From the NCBI RefSeq assembly GCF_014655955.1, contig NZ_BNBO01000006.1, positions 149,460 through 213,459 of the forward strand: 64,000 nucleotides of DNA, written 5' to 3'. The notes below the pieces were generated by a model. The model was not told the DNA's origin. It made no database searches and saw only the letters and a program-made list of their open reading frames with translations. Positions within the stretch are counted from its first letter, which is position 1. Each line of letters begins with the position of its first letter. This stretch comes from Kitasatospora indigofera. GTDB taxonomy: Bacteria; Actinomycetota; Actinomycetes; Streptomycetales; Streptomycetaceae. The position numbers and the translations under genes were made by a program. Shown in pieces: positions 51,157 to 59,444 of this stretch.

Positions 51157-52113
51157 GTGCCCGTCTCCCGTCTGAACCGCGTAGCCGTCCTGGTGCTCGA
51201 CGGCGCCAAGCCGCTCGACGTCGGCATCCCCGCGCAGGTGTTCACCACCCGCGCGAGCATGCCGTACGAGGTACGGGTCTGCGGCGCGGCCTCGGGGCTG
51301 GTGACCGGTGGTGACGGCCTGTCGTACCACGTGGCCCACGGGCTCGACGCGCTCGGCTGGGCGGACATCGTCTTCGTCCCGGGCTACCGGCACCCCGACC
51401 GCGAGCCCCCCGGGCCGGCCGTGCTCGAAGCGCTGGTGGCCGCCCACGACCGGGGCGCGCGGCTCGCGGCGATCTCCACGGGCGCGTTCGCGCTGGCCGC
51501 CACCGGCCTGCTCGACGGCAGGCGTGCCACCACGCACTGGCACTACACCCGGGCGCTCGCCGCGCAGTACCCGCTCGTCCGCGTCGACGAGAACGTCCTC
51601 TTCGTCGACGAGGGCAGCGTGCTGACCTCGGCCGGCGCCGCCTCGGGCATCGACCTGTGCCTGCACGTCCTGCGGGGCGACCTCGGCGTGGCCGCCGCCA
51701 ACCACGCGGCCCGGCGCCTGGTCGCCGCGCCCTACCGGAGCGGCGGCCAGGCGCAGTACGTGCCGCGCAGCGTGCCGGAGCCGATCGGGGAGCGGTTCGC
51801 CGCCACCCGGGAGTGGGCGCTGCACCGGCTGGGCGAGCCCCTGACCCTGGAGACGCTCGCCCGGCACGCGGCGGTGTCACCGCGCACCTTCTCCCGGCGC
51901 TTCGTCGAGGACACCGGCTACACGCCGATGCAGTGGGTCATGCGCGCCCGCGTCGACATGGCCCGGGAGCTGCTGGAGCGCTCCGAGCGGGGCGTCGAGC
52001 AGATCGCCGCCGACACCGGCCTGGGCACCGGCGCCAACCTGCGGCTGCACTTCCAGAGCATTCTCGGGACCACGCCGAGCGAGTACCGGCGCACCTTCGC
52101 GCAGGGGGAGTAG
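51157..52113 (+). CDS. GlxA-type regulator (DJ-1/PfpI plus AraC)
   Basis: A 318-residue regulator. Residues 1 to about 180 are a DJ-1/PfpI domain (VAVLVLDGAKPLDVGIPAQVF, then AAISTGAFALAATGLLDGRRATTHW). Residues about 210-315 are an AraC helix-turn-helix pair (LTLETLARHAAVSPRTFSRRFVEDTGYTPMQWV). The nucleophile elbow reads ISTGA where amidase members have Cys, so this domain probably senses rather than catalyses. The GTG at 51157 gives the usual start; a GTG further upstream (51091) is unsupported. It lies 132 bp before GAPDH on the same strand. Confidence 0.88.
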   Translation: MPVSRLNRVAVLVLDGAKPLDVGIPAQVFTTRASMPYEVRVCGAASGLVTGGDGLSYHVAHGLDALGWADIVFVPGYRHPDREPPGPAVLEALVAAHDRGARLAAISTGAFALAATGLLDGRRATTHWHYTRALAAQYPLVRVDENVLFVDEGSVLTSAGAASGIDLCLHVLRGDLGVAAANHAARRLVAAPYRSGGQAQYVPRSVPEPIGERFAATREWALHRLGEPLTLETLARHAAVSPRTFSRRFVEDTGYTPMQWVMRARVDMARELLERSERGVEQIAADTGLGTGANLRLHFQSILGTTPSEYRRTFAQGE

Positions 52114-52245
52114 CCCGCCCCCCGGCCGGTGGCCCCGCTTGGCGCGATCCTTTCGAACCATGGCACTCACGCCGCTGCCGCCGGCCGACGCCGCGCGCGA
52201 GTCTTGTTCCTGACAGACCTGATCACGGTGGAAGGGACACCACTC

Positions 52246-53244
52246 ATGACTCGCATCGCCATCAACGGATTCGGCCGCATCGGGCGCAACGTGCTGCGGG
52301 CCCTGCTGGAGCGGGACAGCAAGCTCGACGTGGTCGCCGTCAACGACCTCTCCGAGCCCGCCACTCTTGCCCGGCTGCTCGCCTACGACACCACGGCCGG
52401 CCGGCTGGGCCGCCCGGTGACCGTCGACGGTGACACCCTGGTCGTGGACGGCCGCCGGATCAAGGTGCTCGCCGAGCGGGAGCCGGCGCAGCTGCCGTGG
52501 GCCGAACTCGACGTCGACATCGTGCTGGAGGCCACCGGCCGCTTCACCTCCGCCTCGGCCGCCGGCGCCCACCTCGCGGCCGGCGCCCGCAAGGTGCTGG
52601 TCTGCGCGCCCTCGGACGGCGCGGACGTCACGCTCGCCTTCGGCGTGAACAACGACGCCTACGACCCCGCGCTGCACACCATCGTCTCGAACGCCTCCTG
52701 CACCACCAACGCGCTCGCGCCGCTGGCCTCCGTCCTGGACGACCTCGCCGGCATCGAGCACGCTTTCATGACCACCGTGCACGCCTACACCCAGGAGCAG
52801 AACCTCCAGGACGGTCCGCACCGCGACCCGCGCCGGGCCCGGGCCGCCGCCGTCAACATCGTGCCCACCACGACCGGCGCCGCCAAGGCGATCGGCCTGG
52901 TGCTGCCGGGCCTGGACGGCAAGCTGTCGGGCGACTCGATCCGGGTGCCCGTCCCGGTGGGCTCGATCGTCGAGCTCAACACCACGGTGGCCCGCGAGGT
53001 GACCCGCGACGAGGTGCTGGCGGCCTACCGCGCGGCGGCGGAGGGGCCGCTGGCCGGCGTCCTGGAGTACTCGGAGGACCCGCTGGTCTCCTCGGACATC
53101 ACCGGCAACCCGGCCTCGTCGATCTTCGACTCGGCCCTGACCCGGGTCGAGGGCCGTCACATCAAGGTCGTCGCCTGGTACGACAACGAGTGGGGCTTCT
53201 CGAACCGGGTGATCGACACGGTCGGGCTTCTCGCCGCCCGCTGA
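52246..53244 (+). CDS. gap: Glyceraldehyde-3-phosphate dehydrogenase, type I
   Basis: A 332-residue GAPDH. The NAD motif is NGFGRIGR (7-14), the catalytic Cys152 is in SNASCTTNALAPL, and RHIKVVAWYDNEWGFSNRV is at the end. It oxidises glyceraldehyde 3-phosphate in glycolysis or the reverse in gluconeogenesis. The ATG follows GGAAGGGA. Streptomycetes usually carry a main gap gene in a glycolytic operon; this one stands alone beside a GlxA regulator, so it is probably a secondary, regulated copy (inference). Confidence 0.94.
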   Translation: MTRIAINGFGRIGRNVLRALLERDSKLDVVAVNDLSEPATLARLLAYDTTAGRLGRPVTVDGDTLVVDGRRIKVLAEREPAQLPWAELDVDIVLEATGRFTSASAAGAHLAAGARKVLVCAPSDGADVTLAFGVNNDAYDPALHTIVSNASCTTNALAPLASVLDDLAGIEHAFMTTVHAYTQEQNLQDGPHRDPRRARAAAVNIVPTTTGAAKAIGLVLPGLDGKLSGDSIRVPVPVGSIVELNTTVAREVTRDEVLAAYRAAAEGPLAGVLEYSEDPLVSSDITGNPASSIFDSALTRVEGRHIKVVAWYDNEWGFSNRVIDTVGLLAAR

Positions 53245-53493
53245 CCCGTACCGCCTCCCTGAGCCCGGGCCGCTGAGCCCTGGGCCTGAGCCCCGAGTCC
53301 CGAGCCCCGGCCACGGCCGGGGCTCGGGCGTGCGGTGCCGCCGGGCACCTCCGGCCCCGGCCGCCGGTGCTCGGGGTCCCGCCGTGGGCCGCCGGTCCCT
53401 GACCGGTCCTCAGTCCAGCTCCGCCGGCGGGCACTTCGGCATTCCCGTGTACGGCTGCCCATGGCGCCATCGGCCTCGGCCGATATAGAGTGC

Positions 53494-53510
53494 TGCTTCA
53501 TTATGAAGCA
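53494..53510. promoter_or_regulatory. MarR-type palindrome over start codon
   Basis: TGCTTCAT-T-ATGAAGCA is a 17-bp perfect dyad. A -10-like TATAGA lies about 10 bp upstream and the likely start ATG (53503) is the first base of the right arm, so bound repressor would block both transcription start and initiation. Confidence 0.65.
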
Positions 53511-54078
53511 CGTACATAATTCTCGCGGGCTGGCCGCCGACCCCGACGGCTCTCTCTACGACCCCGGTGTCCGGGCGTCCATGCAGGCCTTCGCCGAGGG
53601 CGGCGACACCCTGGCGCTGGAGGCGGCCGCCGCCGTCCGCTCGGCCGCGCAGGCCGTGGACCGGCTGCGCTCGTACGGCTCCGGCGAACGCGGGCTCAGT
53701 GCGGGTGCCCTCGACCTGCTCGTCCGGCTGAGCACGGGCTCCGACGAGGGGTTCAGCATCGGCGAACTGGCCCGTGCGGCCGGTGTCAGCTCGCGCAACA
53801 TCACCGGCCTGGTCGACACGCTGGAGCGCGACAGCCTGGCCCGACGGGTCCAGGACCAGCAGGACCGCAGGTCGGTCCGGGTGCTGATCACCCCGGCCGG
53901 CCAGGAGTGGCTGGAAGCCTTCCGCGGGCCGACCCGGCGCGCGATGTCCGCGATCTTCCAGGGCTTCGACGAGGACGAACTGGCCCGGCTCCGGCACCTG
54001 TGCCTGCGCCTGGTCGAGAACCAGGGCCGGATCGAGCAGTACCTGAACGGCGTCCGGCCCGACCGGCCGGCTTCCTGA
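53503..54078 (+). CDS. MarR family transcriptional regulator
   Basis: A winged-helix MarR protein of 191 residues from the ATG at 53503 (MKHVHNSRGL); an upstream ATG at 53461 would add 14 residues. Motifs are SIGELARAAGVSSRNITGLVDTLERDSLARRV and the wing QDQQDRRSVRVLITPAGQEWL. The operator 53494-53510 covers the start, so self-repression is likely, relieved by a phenolic or oxidant ligand as in the family. The NTF2-like gene begins 21 bp downstream and is probably co-transcribed. Confidence 0.88.
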   Translation: MKHVHNSRGLAADPDGSLYDPGVRASMQAFAEGGDTLALEAAAAVRSAAQAVDRLRSYGSGERGLSAGALDLLVRLSTGSDEGFSIGELARAAGVSSRNITGLVDTLERDSLARRVQDQQDRRSVRVLITPAGQEWLEAFRGPTRRAMSAIFQGFDEDELARLRHLCLRLVENQGRIEQYLNGVRPDRPAS

Positions 54079-54099
54079 AACGAGCGCTTGGAGATCCGC

Positions 54100-54504
54100 A
54101 TGGCCGCCAGTCCGTCCGTCCGGGACGTCGTCAGGGCCTATCACGCCGCCCGGTTCGCCGGTGACGTCGCCGCGGCCGCCGCCCTCGTCGGCGAGGAGTT
54201 CGCCTTCCGCAGTCCGTTCATCACCTCCGACAGCCCGGCGGGTCACCTCGACGGCCTCGAAGGGCTGCTGGGCATCGTCGCCAGGGTGGAGCCGATCAGC
54301 GAGCTGTTCGGCGAGAGCGACGCCACCCTGGTCTACGACGTCCACACCGTCCCGGCCGTCGGCATCGTCCAGCGCACGGCCGAGCACTTCCGGCTCCGCG
54401 ACGGGCGGATCACCGAGATCATGCTCATCTTCGACTCCGCCCCCTGGCAGGCGATCATGGCCGCGGCCGGCCCGGCCCCCGAGGCCGCGGCACCCGGCGC
54501 GTAA
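54100..54504 (+). CDS. NTF2-like (SnoaL-type) protein
   Basis: A 134-residue NTF2-fold protein: VRDVVRAYHAARFAGDVAAAAALVGEEFAFRSP, then a strand-rich half with VPAVGIVQRTAEHFRLRDGRITEIMLIFD. This fold is used by limonene-epoxide hydrolases, ketosteroid isomerases and many uncharacterised proteins; the substrate is unknown. TTGGAG precedes the ATG by six bases. It is second gene after MarR and is the likely regulated product. Confidence 0.85.
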   Translation: MAASPSVRDVVRAYHAARFAGDVAAAAALVGEEFAFRSPFITSDSPAGHLDGLEGLLGIVARVEPISELFGESDATLVYDVHTVPAVGIVQRTAEHFRLRDGRITEIMLIFDSAPWQAIMAAAGPAPEAAAPGA

Positions 54505-54887
54505 CCGGCTGCAGCCCGGCGGGCGGTCCGGCGGTCCGGCGTCCGGCAGACGGCACGGCACGGCACGGACGCGTGCCGTGCCGTTCGCCGTTCCGCCTGC
54601 CGCCCCGGTCGCCGTCCGTCGGTGTGGCCGTCGGTGTGGCGGTCGCTGTGGCGGTCGTCCTGGCCGCCGCCCGTCGGGGGCGCCGCCGGGACCGTCCGGC
54701 TCGGCCCGCCCCGCCCCGCCTTGATCACCGGGAGTGTTCGAGTCGGAGCGGTGCGTCCTTGCAGGTGAAAGCAGGAACGTTCGATCGATTTCTATTAGCT
54801 CAAATGTTCGAACAGGCTCTAGGGTGGGTGTCAGGTGGGGGCGCCGGAGATCAGGACGGGGGTCGTGGAGCTGGGAGGCGACCACCG
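54505..54887. other. Upstream region of dnaE2
   Basis: 383 bp. The first half is a C/G-rich tract with GTGTGGC- and GGCACG-type repeats (54540-54670). The second half is AT-richer and carries three GTTCGA half-sites (54736, 54779, 54806), the palindromes GAACGTTC (54775-54782) and TGTTCGAACA (54805-54814), and TAGGGT (54820-54825), a possible -10. No site has the 4-bp-spaced dyad of the standard actinobacterial LexA box. Confidence 0.55.
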
Positions 54888-57800
54888 TTGTTCACGCATC
54901 TGCACGTCGCCTCGGGGTACTCCGTCCGCTACGGGGCCTCCCTGCCCGGCCGGTTGGCCGAGCGGGCCGCCGAGCAGCGGATGGACGCGCTGGCACTGAC
55001 CGACCGCGACACCGTCGCCGGGGCGGTGCGCTTCGCCAAGGCGTGCCACCGGGCGGGGGTGCGGCCGGTGTTCGGCGCGGACCTCGCCGTCCCCCTGCTG
55101 GAGCCGGCCGCGGCCACCGCGACCGCCGCCCGCCGGAGGACCCCGGCGCGCGGGGGAGCGTTCGTCGACGAGTCCGCCCCGCGGATCACCCTGCTGGCCC
55201 GTGACCGCACCGGCTGGGCCAACCTGTGCGCGCTGATCACCGCCGGCTGGGCCGCCCGCGCCGAGGCCGGCGGCGGGCAGCCGGTCGTCCCCTGGAGCGC
55301 CCTCCGGCGCCACACCGAAGGTCTCACCGCCCTGCTCGGCCCCGCCTCCGAACCCGTCCGGGCCCTCGCGGCCGGCCGCCCCGACCGGGCCGCCGAACTC
55401 CTCGCCCCCTGGCGCGAGGCCTACGGCCCGCACCTGCGCCTGGAGGCCGTCCACCATCGCCGGACCGGCACCGGCCCCGGCTCGCTGCGCCTCGCCGCCC
55501 GCACCGTCGGCCTGGCCGCCGACCTCGACCTGCTCGCCGTCCTCACCAACGCCGTCCGCTACGCCGACCGCGCGCAGGCGCCGGTCGCGGACGTGCTGGA
55601 CGCCGCCCGGCTGCTCGTCCCCGTCCGGGCCGGACGGACCTGCAACGGCGAGCGCTCGCTGAAGGACAAGCCGGAGATGGCCGCCCTGGCGGAGGAGGTC
55701 GCCCGGGCGGCCGGCCAGGAGAACGGCGGCGCGGCCCACCTGCTCGCCACCACCGAGCGCACCGCCGGCGACTGCCGCCTCGACCCGGAGTCGGACCTCG
55801 GCATCGGCCGGGTGCACTTCCCGGAGGAGCACGTCATCGGCGCCGCCCCCGGCACCTCGGCGCGCACGCTGCGCCAACGCTGCGAGGCGGCGATGGTCCG
55901 GCACGGCTACGACCGCTCCGCCACCATGCGCGGCCGCCTGGAGGAGGAGCTGCGGGTGATCCAGACCCTCGGCTGGCCGACCTACTTCCTGACCGTGGCC
56001 CAGGTCGTCGACGACGTGCGGGAGATGGGCATCCGGGTGCAGGCCCGCGGCTCGGGCGCGGGCTCGCTGGTCGTCCACCTGCTCGGCATCTCGTTCGCGA
56101 ACCCGCTGGACCACGAACTGATCATGGAACGGTTCCTGAACCTGCGCCGCAAGTCGCTGCCGGACATCGACATCGACGTGGAGTCGGCCCGCCGGCTGGA
56201 CGTCTACCGGCGGATCATGGACCGTTTCGGTACCGACCGGGTCTGCACCCTCTCCATGCCCGAGACCTACCGGGTCCGCTGGGCGATCCGCGACGCGGGC
56301 CTCGCCCTCGGCCTGCCCCCCGACGAGACCGGGACCCTGGCGAAGGCCTTCCCGCACCTCACCGCCCGCTCCGCGAAGACCGCCCTCGCCGAACTCCCCG
56401 AGCTGCGGCAGCTCGCCGAGCAGGCCCACCGCTACGGCCGGCTCTGGGACCTCGTCGAGGGCCTGGACGCACTGCCCCGCGGCACCGCCATGCACCCCTG
56501 CGGCGTCATCCTCTCCGACGACACCCTCCTGCGGCGCACCCCCGTCTTCCCCACGGCCGGCGAGGGCTTCCCCGCCTCCCAGTTCGACAAGGAGGACGTC
56601 GAGGACCTGGGCCTGCTCAAACTCGACGTCCTCGGGGTCCGGATGCAGTCCTCGATGGCCTACGCCGTCCAGGAGATCGAGCGCACCACCGGCAGGAAGA
56701 TCGACCTCGACGACCGCACCCAGGTGCCCCTCGGCGACCCCGAGGCCTACCGGCTGCTCCGCGAGGGCGAGAGCCTCGGCGTCTTCCAGCTCGAATCGCC
56801 CGGCCAGAAGGACCTGCTCGGCCGCCTGCAGCCGGAGACCTTCGAGGACCTGGTGGCCGAGATCTCCCTCTTCCGGCCCGGCCCGGTCCAGGCCGACATG
56901 ATCAAACCGTTCCTGCTCGGCCGGCACGGGAAGAAGCCGGTCAGTTACCCGCACCCCGACCTGGAGCCGTGGCTGCGCAGCACGTACGGCGTGGTCATCT
57001 TCAACGAACAGGTGGCCGGGGTCTTCGCGACCATGACCCGCTCCGACCTGGCGATGGGGGAGGAGGCCCGCCGCGCGCTCGCCGAGCCGGAGCGGATCGC
57101 CGCCCTGGAGTCCTGGTACCGCAAGGCCGGCGCCGCGGCCGGGCGCCGGCCCGAGGTGATCGACCAGGTCTGGAAGATGCTCAGGAACATGGGCGCCTAC
57201 GGCTTCGCCCGCTCGCACGGGGTGGCGTTCGCCCTGCCGACCCTGCAGTCGGCCTGGCTGAAGGCCCACTACCCGGCGCCGTTCTACGCCGGGCTGCTGG
57301 AGCACGACCCCGGCATGTACCCGAAACGCCTCGTGCTCGCGGACGCGCGCCGGCGCGGCGTGCCGGTGCTGCCCGTCGACGTCCAGCACTCCGGCACCGA
57401 CTACCGCACCGAGCAGCTCCCCGACGGGCGGCTGGGCCTGCGCATCCCGCTCGCCGACGTCCGCGGCATCACCGACGAGGAGGCCGCCCGGATCGCGGCG
57501 GAGCGCCCCTACACCGACATCCCCGACTTCTGGGCCCGGGCCCGCCCCAGCCAGCCGGTCGCCGACCGCCTGGTCCGGATCGGCGCCCTGGACGCCCTCG
57601 CCCCCGGCGCCCACCGCCGCGAGCTCCTGCTCCAGGTCGACGAACTGCACCGCCAGCACCGTACCGCCCAGATCCCCGCCCAACTCGTCCTCGCCCCGCC
57701 CGCCGCCCCGGCGGCCGGCAGCACCGGCCTGCCCGCCATGACCCCGGACGAGGAGCTGCAGGCCGAACTGGAGGTCATCGGGATGGACGCCTCACGTCAC

Positions 57801-58301
57801 CTGATGGAGCCCTTCCACCCGCTGCTCGCCGAACTCGGCGTCACCCCCTCCCACCGGCTGGGGGAGCGGACGGCGGGGGAGACCGTCCTGGTGGCCGGGG
57901 CGAAGGTCGCCATCCAGACCCCGCCGATGCGCTCCGGCCGGCGCACCATCTTCGTCTCGCTGGACGACGGCAGCCAGGGCGGGCAGGTCGACCTCACCTA
58001 CTTCGACGACACCCACGCCCAGGCCGCGCACCCGCTGTTCCACCACTTCCTGATCCTGGGCCGGGGCACCGTCTCGCGCCGGGGCAGGTCGGTCACCGTC
58101 ATCGGCACCCACGCCTGGAACCTCCAGGACGTCGCCGACGCCCACGCGAGCGGCGGCACCGCCGCCGTCCGCGCCCTCCTCGCGGCCACCCCGCCGGGCG
58201 ACGCCGACGGCCCGGACCCAGGGGGCCGGCGCCCGTCCCGCCGCGGCCCGGGCGCCGGCCCCGGCCGGCTCTGGCACGCCTCTCCCGGGTCCGCGGGCTG
58301 A
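54888..58301 (+). CDS. dnaE2: Error-prone DNA polymerase III alpha, DnaE2
   Basis: A 1137-residue C-family polymerase from a TTG start behind GGGAGG. The PHP domain opens FTHLHVASGYSVRYG. The palm motif LPDIDIDVES is near 424-433, KLDVLGVRMQSS and LFRPGPV are characteristic, and an OB-fold (RRTIFVSLDDGSQGGQVDLTYF) precedes the C-terminal tail. The length and lack of a clamp-loader-type extension match DnaE2, the translesion polymerase of the ImuA'/ImuB/DnaE2 mutasome. The partner genes are not in the window. A longer frame upstream to 54573 is the GC-rich leader read through. Confidence 0.93.
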   Translation: MFTHLHVASGYSVRYGASLPGRLAERAAEQRMDALALTDRDTVAGAVRFAKACHRAGVRPVFGADLAVPLLEPAAATATAARRRTPARGGAFVDESAPRITLLARDRTGWANLCALITAGWAARAEAGGGQPVVPWSALRRHTEGLTALLGPASEPVRALAAGRPDRAAELLAPWREAYGPHLRLEAVHHRRTGTGPGSLRLAARTVGLAADLDLLAVLTNAVRYADRAQAPVADVLDAARLLVPVRAGRTCNGERSLKDKPEMAALAEEVARAAGQENGGAAHLLATTERTAGDCRLDPESDLGIGRVHFPEEHVIGAAPGTSARTLRQRCEAAMVRHGYDRSATMRGRLEEELRVIQTLGWPTYFLTVAQVVDDVREMGIRVQARGSGAGSLVVHLLGISFANPLDHELIMERFLNLRRKSLPDIDIDVESARRLDVYRRIMDRFGTDRVCTLSMPETYRVRWAIRDAGLALGLPPDETGTLAKAFPHLTARSAKTALAELPELRQLAEQAHRYGRLWDLVEGLDALPRGTAMHPCGVILSDDTLLRRTPVFPTAGEGFPASQFDKEDVEDLGLLKLDVLGVRMQSSMAYAVQEIERTTGRKIDLDDRTQVPLGDPEAYRLLREGESLGVFQLESPGQKDLLGRLQPETFEDLVAEISLFRPGPVQADMIKPFLLGRHGKKPVSYPHPDLEPWLRSTYGVVIFNEQVAGVFATMTRSDLAMGEEARRALAEPERIAALESWYRKAGAAAGRRPEVIDQVWKMLRNMGAYGFARSHGVAFALPTLQSAWLKAHYPAPFYAGLLEHDPGMYPKRLVLADARRRGVPVLPVDVQHSGTDYRTEQLPDGRLGLRIPLADVRGITDEEAARIAAERPYTDIPDFWARARPSQPVADRLVRIGALDALAPGAHRRELLLQVDELHRQHRTAQIPAQLVLAPPAAPAAGSTGLPAMTPDEELQAELEVIGMDASRHLMEPFHPLLAELGVTPSHRLGERTAGETVLVAGAKVAIQTPPMRSGRRTIFVSLDDGSQGGQVDLTYFDDTHAQAAHPLFHHFLILGRGTVSRRGRSVTVIGTHAWNLQDVADAHASGGTAAVRALLAATPPGDADGPDPGGRRPSRRGPGAGPGRLWHASPGSAG

Positions 58302-58338
58302 ACCACGCACCCCCACGCGCCGGCTGACCCGACTTCGA

Positions 58339-58370
58339 CGATCGGCCGATCGGACGATCGGTCGATCGGG
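58339..58370 (+). repeat. 8-bp tandem repeat, four copies
   Basis: CGATCGG followed by C, A, T, G in turn (58339-58346, 58347-58354, 58355-58362, 58363-58370). Each core is palindromic (CGATCG). It lies between the convergent dnaE2 and PfpI genes, 38 bp past the dnaE2 stop. Confidence 0.85.
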
Positions 58371-58419
58371 TGGTTCGTGAGGTTCGGGTGGTCCGGGCGG
58401 CGGCCGGAGGCCGAGCGAC

Positions 58420-59094
58420 CTACCCCCGCGCACCGGCCGGCGGGAGGCCGGGCCGGGGCACGCCCCGGGCCAGGGCGCGGGCCCGTTCGATCACCTCGGC
58501 CGGGGCCTTGGCCACCGAGCCGGTGTCGAACGGGGGCTGCGGGTCGTACTCGGTGTGGAGCTGGATCGCCTGTGCGGTGGTCCGGTCGCTGAGCAGGGCG
58601 GCCAGCCGGATCGCCATGTCGATACCCGAGGAGACCCCGGCCGAGGTGATGATCCGGTCATGACGGACGACCCGTTCGGGGGTGTAGAGGGCGCCGTACG
58701 ACTCCAGTTCGGCGACCGCGCCCCAGTGGGTGGTGGCGGTCAGGCCGTTCAGCAGGCCGGCCGCCGCGAGCACCAGGGCTCCGGTGCACACCGAGGTGGT
58801 GAAGCGGGTGCCGGAGTGAACGCGGCGGACCCAGTCGAGGAGATCGGGGTCGCTCGCCACCGTCCGGGAGCCGGCCCCGCCGGGGATCAGCAGGACGTCG
58901 CAGCGCTCCACCTCGGAGTACCGGGCAGGGACGTGCACCGGCAGCCCGCCCAGCACGTCCCGCACCAGGCCGGGCTCGGGGGCGACGAAGCGCACGGTGG
59001 CCCCGGGCAGGTGGGCCAGGATCTCGTACGGTCCGATCGCGTCGAGCGGCTCGAAGCGGTCGAAGAGCAGGATCACGATGTCCATGCGGCGCAT
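58420..59094 (-). CDS. DJ-1/PfpI family protein (isonitrile hydratase-like)
   Basis: A 224-residue DJ-1/PfpI protein without an AraC domain. DIVILLFDRFEPLDAIGPYEIL opens the fold, and the nucleophile cysteine is in TTSVCTGALVLAAAGLLNG, followed by ATTHWG. The intact Cys and the free-standing architecture fit isonitrile-hydratase-like enzymes. I choose the ATG at 59094 (MRRMDIV) because GAGG precedes it; 59085 is possible. Confidence 0.85.
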   Translation of the reverse strand: MRRMDIVILLFDRFEPLDAIGPYEILAHLPGATVRFVAPEPGLVRDVLGGLPVHVPARYSEVERCDVLLIPGGAGSRTVASDPDLLDWVRRVHSGTRFTTSVCTGALVLAAAGLLNGLTATTHWGAVAELESYGALYTPERVVRHDRIITSAGVSSGIDMAIRLAALLSDRTTAQAIQLHTEYDPQPPFDTGSVAKAPAEVIERARALARGVPRPGLPPAGARG

Positions 59095-59444
59095 CGTAGG
59101 CCTCGCCGGCGGCGGGCGTCCGGGGGCGCGCGGGGCCGGCCCCGTCCCCGGTGGCCCGTCCCCGGTGGCCCGTCGCCGGGCCCCGGGCGGCTGCTGACGC
59201 GGTGGTACCGGCCGCCGCCCAGGCACAACCGGGTTTCCGGTCCGTCGGGTCGGTGATCCCGCCGCCCGGTGTCTCGTCGCTGCAGCCGTGCGCGTGCGGC
59301 TCCGGGAACTGGCGTCCACTCGTTCTGTGCCACCCGGTACCGGGCGGCAGCGGGGCCGTGACGTCCCCGGGCGCCGGGCGAAGGGCTCCTCGCGGCCGCT
59401 TCCCCGAGCGCAGTAGGGTCCGGTGACCGCGGAAGGGGGACCAG
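59095..59444. other. Divergent intergenic region, PfpI and hydroxyacid dehydrogenase
   Basis: 350 bp with a direct repeat GTGGCCCGTCCCCG/GTGGCCCGTCGCCG (about 59151-59177) near the PfpI side and no supported gene. The dehydrogenase start has GGAAGGGGG 9 bases upstream. I cannot place promoters. Confidence 0.4.

Noticed and set aside
54720..54887. Canonical SOS (LexA) box ahead of dnaE2
   Set aside because: GAAC and GTTC half-sites occur, but none is separated by the required four bases.
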